64,000 bases of DNA from Rhipicephalus microplus. Its lineage: Eukaryota; Arthropoda; Arachnida; Ixodida; Ixodidae. The stretch covers positions 101,519,239-101,583,238 of the forward strand of contig NC_134705.1 of NCBI RefSeq assembly GCF_043290135.1, read 5' to 3'. Each line of letters opens with the position of its first letter. The stretch's first letter is position 1. Positions 10,475 through 18,829 of the stretch are shown here, piece after piece. The position numbers were made by a program, and so were the translations under genes. Under the pieces are notes generated by a model, which worked only from the letters and a program-made list of their open reading frames with translations, was not told where the DNA came from and searched no databases.

Positions 10475-11644
10475 ATGTTTACCCTAAAGGCCCACACCTT
10501 ATATCGGCGTAATTTATCGCCCAATGGTTACGACGTACTTCTAGTCATACCAAAGTACCTGGGCTCCACAGTCCTAAGCGAGCTCGATGACGCGCCAACC
10601 GTGGGTCACCTTGGTGTCTCTCTTACATATCACAGCGTGCGCCACCGCTTCTGCTGGCCTAGCCTTTCACGCTCTGTACGTCGTTATGTCAACTCTTGTG
10701 AAATTTGCCAGCGTCGCAAAAAGCCGTCGGGACTCCCGGGTATCTTCAGCCCATCGACATCCCATCGGAGCCAGTCTTTCGTGTTGGTTTGGACCTTCTC
10801 GGTCCCTTCCCAACAACCGCCTCCGGAAACAGGTGGGTTGCGGTTGCTACAGATTACGCGACAGGCTATGCAGTTACGCGAGCCATGCCAACAAGCTGCG
10901 CTGCAGATGTCGCGGATTTTCTACTACGCGTTCTCATTTTAGTGCATGGGGCCCCTCGTCAAGTGCTGACAGACCAAGGCCTTACGTTCCATTCGAAAGT
11001 GGTTGATAATATCCCACGTTCCTACTCTACCCAACATAAGCTCACGACATCGTACCATTCCCAGACAAACGGGCTTACAGAACGTTTAAACCGCACCCTG
11101 ACAAACATGCTAACGAAATACGTCTCGGCCCACCATCGTGATTGGGACCTTGCACTACCCAACGGGACGTTCACATACAATTCCTTCCGGCATGACACTG
11201 CTCGGTACTCGCCATTTTACCTTCTGTTTGGACGCGCACAAACATTGCCGTTGGATACCTTCCTGCCAGCCGCTGCGCAGTCTACTTCTGAATATGCAAG
11301 TGACGCTATTACCCGAGCTGGCCATGCTCGTCAGCTTGACAGCAGCAGCTTGCCCCCAGCACTCCCAAGACTCGCAGAAGCATCGTTACGACGAGCGGCA
11401 TCGCGACGAACACTTTCTGACTGGTTCCCTCTTTCTTCTTTGGTCCCCTAGGCGACTTACAGGCCTCTCAGAGACGCTTCTCTCTCGTTTCACGGGCCCA
11501 TACCGCGTGCTTAGACGAGTGACTTACACTACATATGAAATTGTCCCTGATAATCCATCAGCCTCTTCTGCTCTGCTGTCCCGGGACATCGACCACGTAT
11601 CAACGCTCAAGCGTTACCTCAGTGCTCCAGCTGTGGGCCCGTAA
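10475..11644 (+). pseudogene. gypsy integrase
   Basis: The zinc-binding N-domain reads G-H-L-G-V ... H-R-F-C-W-P ... C-E-I-C-Q-R-R-K (10600-10720). A frame change follows. The catalytic core is in the frame 10705-11451: first Asp in GLDLLGPFP, second in VLTDQGLTF, Glu in GLTERLNRTLTNM, the D,D-35-E arrangement. Another frame change near 11340 precedes the C-terminal region, read in the frame ending 11644 (F-T-G-P-Y-R-V-L-R-R-V). Frameshifts make it inactive. Works normally by joining the cDNA into chromosomal DNA. Confidence 0.85.
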
Positions 11645-11835
11645 GCTCGCTGGGTCGGCGCTTTTGCCGCCGGGGGTTGTGTTACGTGATTGCGGCTGAC
11701 AGAAACAGGGCATAGTGGGACATACCCAAGAAAGGTGCCTCAGACTAAGAGTGAAGAAGTGGACGTTGTCCGTGAGCTGCGTTGTGGCTGCGGACTCACT
11801 ACTGTTATTTTCCACGTAAAAATATTAGCCATCAA

Positions 11836-13970
11836 ACATATAAAAAATGGAAAACTGTCAAAAGGTGCCAAATACACTGGCTCTTTAAGCATGGTGACAG
11901 ACATGAAAATGCTTAGGAAGCATACGGAACATATTCTCACCTCTGTCTACTCACTTTTATGAATGATCTGCGGAAAAAAGCAGCATGTCAATATTTCTGG
12001 GTGCCAGGGAACCATGAGACTCAAGGAAATATTGGTGGCTCAGCTAGCTGTTTCCGCCAATGAAAACGCCATTGCTAATACATATTAACTCTCCCCGCAC
12101 TCGGCTCCAAACCCTTCCTTCCTTATCATGAATTATCGGCAGTGTTTATAGTATAGGGACACACAAAATGAAATTCCCCTCAATACGCCAACTTGCGAAT
12201 GTGCTGCGAGTATCGAAGTCACGCTTCAGAAGTAACGCTTCGCAGGTATATAAAAGGACATACACACACTACACACTCACAACTCTTGTCAGATTGCGAT
12301 CTAGTTGTTTGGAATTAGTGCGGTGAACCATGCACAGTGCTTTATGTTCGGATAGAGGACAAGGAATTGAATACAATTAAAAGAAACTGTCATTTTTCTC
12401 ACCCTCAACAGAAGACTTTGCGGCCATTCATGTTTATAGGTAGAAAACCGCTATTAGGTTATAAATATGAATCAATGTTTGCGTGTTTAAAGGGGAAAAT
12501 ATTTTTTTCTCCATATCTTTAACCATCTCGTAGCACTAGCTTCCTGAATAGATGTTGCTGGTGCGTTGGCACATGAAAGTAGCACCTGTCTCGCAGCCCT
12601 TAATAAAACGGCTACAGATGAGACATTCTTGTTAATATCATATATTTCATCAGTGTGTTAATTCAACGACCACTGCGATTCATTCGTGCTACACATCATT
12701 TCCCGTCAGCTTCATGATCTTTAATAGTTACGTTATATTACCTGTTTTAGGTCGTGGAACGTCCGGCCCCTGTTTCGCCTTGTAACAGTATCATACTTCA
12801 GGTCTTCAACATAGTAACGCAAGCCAGAGATTATTGCTATTTTATTGTCAATTCTCAGGGCTCTTTTAACCATGTCTGGCTCTTGCACCAGTCAAATTAA
12901 CATAGAATCATCAGCAAAAGTCAGGAATATGGCAGCAAAGATGAACAGTGGAAGGAAAAAACTGCAACGCCCATTTTGGCTATTATAGGAGATAATGTGT
13001 GCCTTAATGATGTTCAAGAAGAGATTGTTGGCCCAGGCTGGCTGCCTACCTTAATGAACGAGGGTTCTGAACAAGCACAGGGAAGTGCTGATTCTGACGA
13101 CTGATACACACTTCGGACTCTATAGGTGAATTCGGTACAACGCCAGACCTCCGATTCGGCGACAATTCACTCCATTTGCCTCACAGTCGTGGCTGTTACC
13201 TGGTATTCAGGCACCTTTCTCTAAATTTTTGCTTGACCTACACTTTTCACTATCTGTAAATAGGATACTTGAAAAGACTTCAATCGATGGCAATTCGTTC
13301 TTTAGAAGGACTGCCTAATCAATTATTCAATAATTGAATTTCTCATGTAATATTCAGGCACGTTACTGCATTCTGCTCTAACCATGGCAAACAAAGTTGC
13401 TGCACAGCGGATCGCTACATGTTTTTTAAAGACGATGTCTACGCTATTTGAGCTAAAAAGAGCTCTAGTTAGAGATACGTTAGCTTCCAGAAAATCAGGA
13501 CAATTGGCCCGAACAGGCCCATATTGGCTTTCTGGATGCACTGCATGCTTCTCATTCCTGCATATCGTTTTTTGTTAGGCATTTCGCTTAACTAAAGTGC
13601 TCTTATTCTCCAGACATGACTAGAGCATTGTTTGCAAATCTGATCAAGAACATTTTTATGTAAGCTATACTTGATTGAGTGGTGGCTCAAAATCTACTGC
13701 CTTGCGTACACCAGCATAACATCTCATTGCAATCGCTATTTAGCTAAACATAAAATTGTACTCAAATGCAGCATGATACTGCACGCATTCTCGTTCTCAC
13801 TACACACGGGAAGTTTCATCTGTGCCTTTGCAATATTTAGCGTTGTCATAGGCCCTAATCCCGCGTATGTGCCATGTAGCGATGCAAATAAGGTGCCTGC
13901 AGTGATACGCATCACAGGTTGTTGACCAGACAATTTAAAATACGGAAGTCATTACTACTCGCTAGTCCTC
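11836..13970. other. non-repetitive AT-rich stretch, no gene found
   Basis: No coding motif recognised. It contains the isolated TATA-type promoter motif at 12247. It could hold upstream exons of Kunitz gene A, but no signal-peptide exon with a proper donor was found. Confidence 0.4.
12247..12256 (+). promoter_or_regulatory. candidate TATA box
   Basis: TATATAAAAG with a GC-richer edge, followed about 30-50 bp downstream by CA-rich, initiator-like sequence. The first ATG after it (about 12331) opens only a short frame. It might drive Kunitz gene A, 2.8 kb downstream; this is inference from position only. Confidence 0.3.
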
Positions 13971-13973
13971 CGA

Positions 13974-13976
<3 letters not shown>

Positions 13977-14047
<71 letters not shown>
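13977..14047. repeat. (AT)n microsatellite
   Basis: About 70 bp of perfect AT repeat. A second run lies at 14125-14207. They flank the hammerhead-like motif. Confidence 0.95.
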
Positions 14048-14048
<1 letters not shown>

Positions 14049-14049
<1 letters not shown>

Positions 14050-14100
14050 TGACGAAGGCCGGTCCCATGGCCGAAACGTAAAGAAACCTTTCCGTTTTTT
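14049..14100 (+). ncRNA. hammerhead-like core between AT microsatellites
   Basis: CTGACGA, then a stable hairpin GGCC-GGTCCCAT-GGCC, then GAAACG. The two conserved strings C-U-G-A-N-G-A and G-A-A-A are intact and flank a GC-rich helix II. A short ACG/CGT helix III can be drawn with the CGTTT at about 14092-14096. Helix I would fall in AT-repeat sequence. Likely the tail of a Penelope-like or retrozyme-like element. Confidence 0.45.
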
Positions 14101-14124
14101 GACGTGTGTCTTCTTTTTATTCAT

Positions 14125-14139
14125 ATATATATTTATATA

Positions 14140-14207
<68 letters not shown>
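14125..14207. repeat. (AT)n microsatellite
   Basis: Second AT run, preceded by imperfect ATATTT units. Confidence 0.95.
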
Positions 14208-14211
<4 letters not shown>

Positions 14212-15075
14212 GTCAAGCATGAAGAAACAAGCCCTTAAGTGCATACTTCTTTTCTTAATTCATTAACTAGGGTCTCGTACTGGCAAACTTCATACCTTTA
14301 GGACATATACGTACGAGGGACGTACGATTGGTCAGCTGCCTGCTCGTAATAAGTTTACGTGGTACGTGACGCCAAACAGACTCAAAAGAGTGTACTACAC
14401 TCACCAGAATGTTTGCTGGTGGCATTGACTGAAACTCCCACGTGTAAATTCACATATAAACCCAATAAAGTAGCTCGGGCGATTGCTGCTGTCGTAGCTC
14501 AGTAGAAGAGCGAGCAATGCGTTATTCAAAGATCGCAGGTTTGGTTCCAGCCTACGGCAAGTTATCTTTCCACCCACTTTTCTTTCTTCATATTTGCATT
14601 ACAATTCGGTTTATTACCTTCCTCTATACTTCCCTGGGCATTATTGTCAATTATATCTCATTATTAGTGTGTGAAACAAGCGATAATGAGCCCTTAAATA
14701 TACACGTCTTTCCTTAGTTTCTTAACGAGGGTCTCGTACCGGCAGACTTGCAGACTTGGTACCTTTGGGTTGTATACGAGGGACTGTTGGTCAGCTGCCC
14801 ACTCGTAATAAGTTCACACACTACGTGACGCCAAACAGGCACAAAAGAGTGGGCTACACTCGCCGCCATGGCTACTGGTGGCGCTGACTGACACTCCTAC
14901 GTTTAATTCACATATATACCCTATGATGTGGCTCGGGGGATTGCCTTAGTGGTAGCTCAGTAGTAGAGCATGAAGCGCGTTATTCGAAGTTCACAGGTTC
15001 GGTTCCTGCGCACGGCAGGTTATCTTATCACTCACGTTTCTTTCTTCAGATTTACTTTACGATTCGGTTATATAT
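14208..15075 (+). repeat. two tandem ~450-bp tRNA-like repeat units
   Basis: Two diverged head-to-tail copies of the unit that is also found at 27.4-29.1, 39.6-40.1 and 61.5-62.3 kb. Each has an A-box-like GTAGCTCAGTAG and a B-box-like GCAGGTTTGG or ACAGGTTCGG segment (near 14490-14560 and 14950-15020), then GGCA-GTTATCTT and a pyrimidine-rich stretch. The second unit ends within 30 bp of the Kunitz exon splice acceptor. Confidence 0.8.
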
Positions 15076-15091
15076 ATAATTTGTTTTGCAG

Positions 15092-15268
15092 TCATCAAGA
15101 GGCCAGTGGCCTGCTACATGGGCCCAGATTATGGTCTTGGCAAAGGACATCTGGAGCGTTTTTTCTACAATGACTCAAACAAGAGATGCAGAACATTCGA
15201 CTATAGCGGAAGTGGCGGAAATGGTAACAATTTTGAGACGAAACGAGAATGCAGATACTTGTGTGGTT
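15092..15268 (+). CDS. Kunitz gene A, Kunitz-domain exon
   Basis: An exon of 177 nt between a clear acceptor (TTTGTTTTGCAG, ends 15091) and donor (GTAAGT at 15269), phase 1 at both ends. It encodes one Kunitz/BPTI domain of normal length, with spacing matching BPTI throughout (FFYN block, G-N-G-N-N-F block, final R-E-C-R-Y-L-C). Four of six cysteines are kept (positions 5, 30, 51, 55 in BPTI numbering). The pair 14 and 38, which bond each other, is changed to Gly and Ser. Kunitz domains in tick saliva block host serine proteases or channels; here the loop-anchoring disulfide is absent, so classical inhibition is doubtful. Sister copy at 62935. Signal-peptide exon not found, so it may be a pseudogene or incomplete gene. 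Confidence 0.75.
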
Positions 15269-15534
15269 GTAAGTAGTGCTACTGTTTTATTCATACCTTC
15301 TAAACTGCTGCACAATGCCAGCTTGGAGTAAACACTACCATAGTAGAGACTACATAATAGCTTACTTCTACTGTTCTAGCTTTGTGCGTTTGTTCTCTTG
15401 TAATCAAAAATACTTCTATCAAAGGTGTAATAGTAACAAAATTTTTTTGGTTTTCATGAGAATGTATGTAGAGCTGAGCTCATTGGCTTCGTCAAGCTAC
15501 CAACTTTTGGCAGAATCAAATTTAATTTTTAGAG

Positions 15535-15578
15535 CCGTTCACCTAGCTACAGACGCAAAGCGAAAGATATATGTGTAA
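15535..15578 (+). CDS. Kunitz gene A, candidate terminal exon
   Basis: Placed by alignment with the terminal exon of gene B at 63375. Here the acceptor has changed from CAG to GAG (TTTTTAGAG), and an alternative AG two bases upstream would shift the frame. With the homologous acceptor it gives a 13-codon tail ending at TAA 15576-15578, without the two cysteines that gene B's tail has. The weak acceptor supports decay of this copy. Confidence 0.4.
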
Positions 15579-15638
15579 TTCCGTTTGTGTGAAACATCAG
15601 TACCTTTTGCGAAAAATGCTGTTCTTGCACATTCGTGC

Positions 15639-15644
15639 AATAAA
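15639..15644 (+). terminator. polyadenylation signal AATAAA, Kunitz gene A
   Basis: AATAAA about 60 bp after the tail stop codon; conserved at the same place in gene B (63466). Confidence 0.55.
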
Positions 15645-15884
15645 TATAGGAACTATCTGCATTGAAGCGAATATAAAGATTCATGTTTACTTCACCGTGA
15701 ACTTGTGAAAGGGATCTTTGTTAGAAATACCATAAAATATGCATTGAAGCGTCAGTGGCCGTAATGGTTTTTGATCCAATGTTTGCTAAACAAAATGAAA
15801 AAAAACAAAAAAACAAAGCAAATATGTATTCATGACATCCTTGAAATCATACAGAAATTTAGCTGGTATTAGCACGACACCTAT

Positions 15885-15970
15885 GAAAAAAGGAAAAGAC
15901 GACACAGACTTCAAGAAAGGCAGGTGCCTACTTTTCCTGATGTCTGGATCGTCTTTTTTTTTCCTTTTTT
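15885..15970. repeat. long hairpin (inverted repeat) downstream of gene A
   Basis: The arms AAAAAAGGAAAAGACGAC and GTCTTTTTTTTTCCTTTTTT, with ACAGAC and GTCTG inside and GGCAGGTGCC at the centre, make an almost continuous ~85-nt hairpin. The same structure lies at 63691-63778. MITE-like or RNA hairpin. Confidence 0.6.
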
Positions 15971-16290
15971 AGATGTGCCCCGCTATCGTCTACTTTCTTT
16001 GACGTCTCAGTCGTCTTTTGTTTTTTGTTTTTTTTTGTTTTTTTATGTAGCACGCTAGTACTAGCAAGTACACAAATACCCAACTCGCCCGAGCCACCAC
16101 AATTCCGCACTTCATATAACAATCTCAAACCGGCTCAAAAAGGTGCGTTCTGAACGACAGCAACTCTTCACTCCTATTCGAAACCAGTCTAGTATACAGC
16201 TCTACACCACGATGCTCTTTGTCAAAAGTCAGAGGCGTAAAAATGCTGTCTGAATACTCTAAACACGTGACTACTGCGTACTTCCAAACG

Positions 16291-16866
16291 CGACGGAATC
16301 AAGTATTCAGCTCACAGTACTCCTGCTGCCAGCTTATGGCGCAGTGTCAGCAGTTGTACTGTTGTATATACTGTTCCCACTGCTCGTTATCTCTTCTGCT
16401 ACTTCGGGCAAACTGGCGAAGGGGTGTGTTTCCTTTCCCCATCATTGTGTTACCGTGGTAGAGATTGCCAGTTACGACTAGATGCTGCCGCATGAGCATC
16501 AAAAGGGGCATTGAAGTCTGCGTAAGCCAGTATGACTCTAAGAATTCGAAAGCCAAGTTATGACTCTCCTTCTATTTAGCTAACTCTTTTTTTTGCGCTC
16601 TCAGTTGTTTTTAATCCCTCTATTTGTTCCCCTCTATTTGTTTACAGTGATTTCTGTTGTCTGTTTGTTTCGCTCTTGACATTTTCTGCCCTATGCTTTC
16701 TCCCTTCTTAGCAACAAATTATTGACGTTGATGTAACTGGTAACGTGATTCGAATGCGAAGAAGTTAGACGCGTATTCCGGCAGAATGTAATTGAGTTCG
16801 CGCCCCGTCTTGCCACGAGAACACACATTTTATTGTTCCGATTTCTTCTCCTTCCCCTCCCCACTT
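16291..16866. other. spacer, nothing recognised
   Basis: Pyrimidine-rich in the last 250 bp. It may include the 5' untranslated part of the LINE that follows. Confidence 0.4.
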
Positions 16867-16938
16867 CACTTATGATCGTATTCTTTGCGCTTCGCTGAGC
16901 AGATTATTTGGTTAACGTTCGCAAACCTACTTGTTAAA

Positions 16939-17590
16939 ATGGCTAGCGGAGACCTCCTCCTCGAAGTTCGAGAAAAAGAACAGTTTGAACATCTACACAA
17001 TCTGCCAACTTTTGTTGACACCACGACCACAGTAACACCACTCAGATCAATGAACACAACTCGTGGAGTAGTATGTGACGCTGATTTGCTTGGACTGTAC
17101 GAGGCGGAACTTCTGGAGGGATGGAATAGTGAAATTGGGACCAATATACAAAGGAATATCATCAGAAGAGACAACGAGCAAACACCAACAAAACACCAAA
17201 TACTCACGTTTGCTTCCAGTAATCCACCAGAAACTAGCCATACTGGGTATACGAAGACTTCGATCACGCCATACCTACCTAACTCACGTTGTTGTTTAAA
17301 TGCCAAAGGTATCGCCACGGCTCCCAAAGCTGTCGGTTTCACCAAGTTTTTGCACAATGTGAAGTGTCAGGACACAATTCCGACAACTGCAAAAAAACCA
17401 TCACACTTTGTGAACTGCTGCTGAAATCTTGCCACATACTCATGATCCTCTTTATTTTGGAAAAAAAAGAGATTATCACATTGAAGATAAAAGAAAAAAT
17501 GACATTCAAAGAAGCAAGAAGAAGAGTATCGCCATTTTATGGCCCCACATATGCTGAATCGGCGCGTCAGGGTTCACCGCCCCACTAGCC
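16939..17590 (+). pseudogene. LINE ORF1 (gag-like, CCHC zinc knuckles)
   Basis: From ATG 16939 the frame reads a gag-like RNA-binding protein of an I/Jockey-type LINE: a stretch around N-T-T-R-G-V-V-C-D-A-D-L-L-G-L and GYTKTSITPYLPNSR. After a frameshift near 17290 come two zinc knuckles: one reading K-C-Q-R-Y-R-H-G-S-Q-S-C whose first Cys is lost at the frameshift, and one reading Q-C-E-V-S-G-H-N-S-D-N-C. ORF1 proteins coat the element's RNA. A Ser/Pro-rich linker continues to about 17860. Confidence 0.75.
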
Positions 17591-17960
17591 CTCACCACTT
17601 CTTTGGCCAGCGCACAGCGAGCCGTCAGCATTGGCGCCTGCTTCCAAGGCAGCCGTAGTTCAATCTACTTCACCTCCTAGTGAATTGAGACCGGAGACTC
17701 CAGGGTCCTCTGGTCTAAAAGCCTCACCTGACCAGGCGAGGCCCAAAATCAAACTACAAGCTCAAACGTGTGGACAGTCAGCGCCTCTTAGGACGCAATG
17801 TATTCAATGGTACCCTTGGCACCGAAAAAGTGGCGTGGCTCTTTGGAGAGCATGAAGAGAAATAAAAAGCCAACAGTGGGGCCATACGACTGTGCTGCGA
17901 CTTGAATCAACTAGTTCACTTCAGCACAGGATAGCCTCTGTACACACAGCAGCATCTCTA

Positions 17961-18149
17961 CTTAATATGCACGCAGAAATATTACATTGGAACATCCGAG
18001 GCCTTCTTCGACACCTCAATGTCCTACAAGAAGTCCTCGAAGAACACAATCTAAAAGTGCTGTGTTTACGAGAGACACACTTAAAACGAACACACACAAA
18101 CTTTCTAGGTAACTATGTCATCTTCCAAAAAGATAGGGATGATGCCTAA
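17961..18149 (+). pseudogene. LINE ORF2, endonuclease start only
   Basis: Starting near 17967 the frame reads ILHWNIRGLLRH, then VLCLRETHL and N-Y-V-I-F-Q-K-D-R-D-D-A, the first third of an AP-type endonuclease (the E of R-E-T is the metal-binding Glu). The frame ends at 18149 and is followed at once by unrelated sequence ending in a (CAAA)n tail, so the rest of ORF2 is missing by internal deletion. Confidence 0.75.
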
Positions 18150-18297
18150 TGCTTTCTTATACATCTTTTTTCTTTTCTTTCTTTGTAAGAAATATGCAGT
18201 TACCGCCTATAGTAAACTATAAGCTCTTTTGGCCAATCCCTCAAAGATGGTATGTGCCATGGATTCTAGGCTACAACCAAACAAACAAACAAACAAG
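18150..18297 (+). mobile_element. LINE 3' end with (CAAA)n tail
   Basis: Non-coding stretch ending in CAAACAAACAAACAAACAA at about 18278-18296. Read as the 3' end of the LINE above after internal deletion, or as a separate short element. Confidence 0.45.
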
Positions 18298-18581
18298 TCA
18301 TGTCAGGTAAATTCATAAGAGGCCCGGCGAGTTGTTCTTTTAGGTAATGAGAAATAAAAAAAGACAGTTTTTTGTTTTTGTGGCAGATATGCAGAATGGT
18401 AAAAAGCAGTATCATATCCTAAGGCAAGCAAATGATGGTACTTCAAAGCTAGAAAATTAAAATAAAAACATGATGCCATAAAACTCGAACGCATATATCG
18501 AACGAAAGCAGCGCGCCGGTATGTTCGTGTTACTTTTGATTCTCCCTGCATCCGTGAAGCCATCAAGAAGCACGACTGCAA

Positions 18582-18821
18582 ATTGGATGGATGGATGGAT
18601 GGATGGATGGATGGATGGATGGATGGATGGATGGATGGATGGATGGATGGATGGATGGATGGATGGATGGATGGATGGATGGATGGATGGATGGATGGAT
18701 GGATGGATGGATGGATGGATGGATGGTTGGATGGATGGATGGATGGATGGATGGATGGATGGATGGATGGATGGATGGATGGATGGATGGATGGATGGAT
18801 GGATGGATGGATGGATGGATT
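18582..18821. repeat. (GGAT)n tetranucleotide array
   Basis: About 60 units of GGAT over 240 bp with one interrupted unit (GGTTGG near 18726). All three frames of each strand stay open (W-M-D-G or I-H-P-S), so the open frames here are artefacts. It adjoins the 3' end of the minus-strand LINE that follows and could be that LINE's expanded tail. Confidence 0.97.
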
Positions 18822-18829
18822 GATCTGGC

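Larger units (their letters stand above)
8411..11835 (+). mobile_element. 5'-truncated Ty3/gypsy retrotransposon
   Basis: Order along the plus strand is protease-RT linker, RT, RNase H, integrase, purine-rich tract and the start of a 3' LTR, the Ty3/gypsy (Metaviridae-type) order. The tract CCGGGGGTTG at 11670-11679 is followed by TGTTACG at 11680, the likely 3' LTR start. No matching 5' LTR is found upstream, so the left end is lost. The LTR end is not defined; similarity cannot be followed beyond about 11835. Confidence 0.85.
15092..16290 (+). repeat. segmental duplication, copy A of the Kunitz gene 3' half
   Basis: The exon, intron, terminal exon, polyA signal and downstream flank match 62935-64000 in the same order. 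Copy A carries extra sequence near 15980-16140. Homology begins at the splice acceptor and still continues at the end of the window. Confidence 0.85.

Noticed and set aside
8411..11644. Functional gypsy polyprotein
   Set aside because: At least two stops and two frame changes, and no 5' LTR or gag.
13912..14266. Open frames of repeated Tyr-Ile on both strands at AT runs (also 27161-27451, 40087-40380, 62557-62742)
   Set aside because: Translation of AT dinucleotide repeats; no protein meaning.
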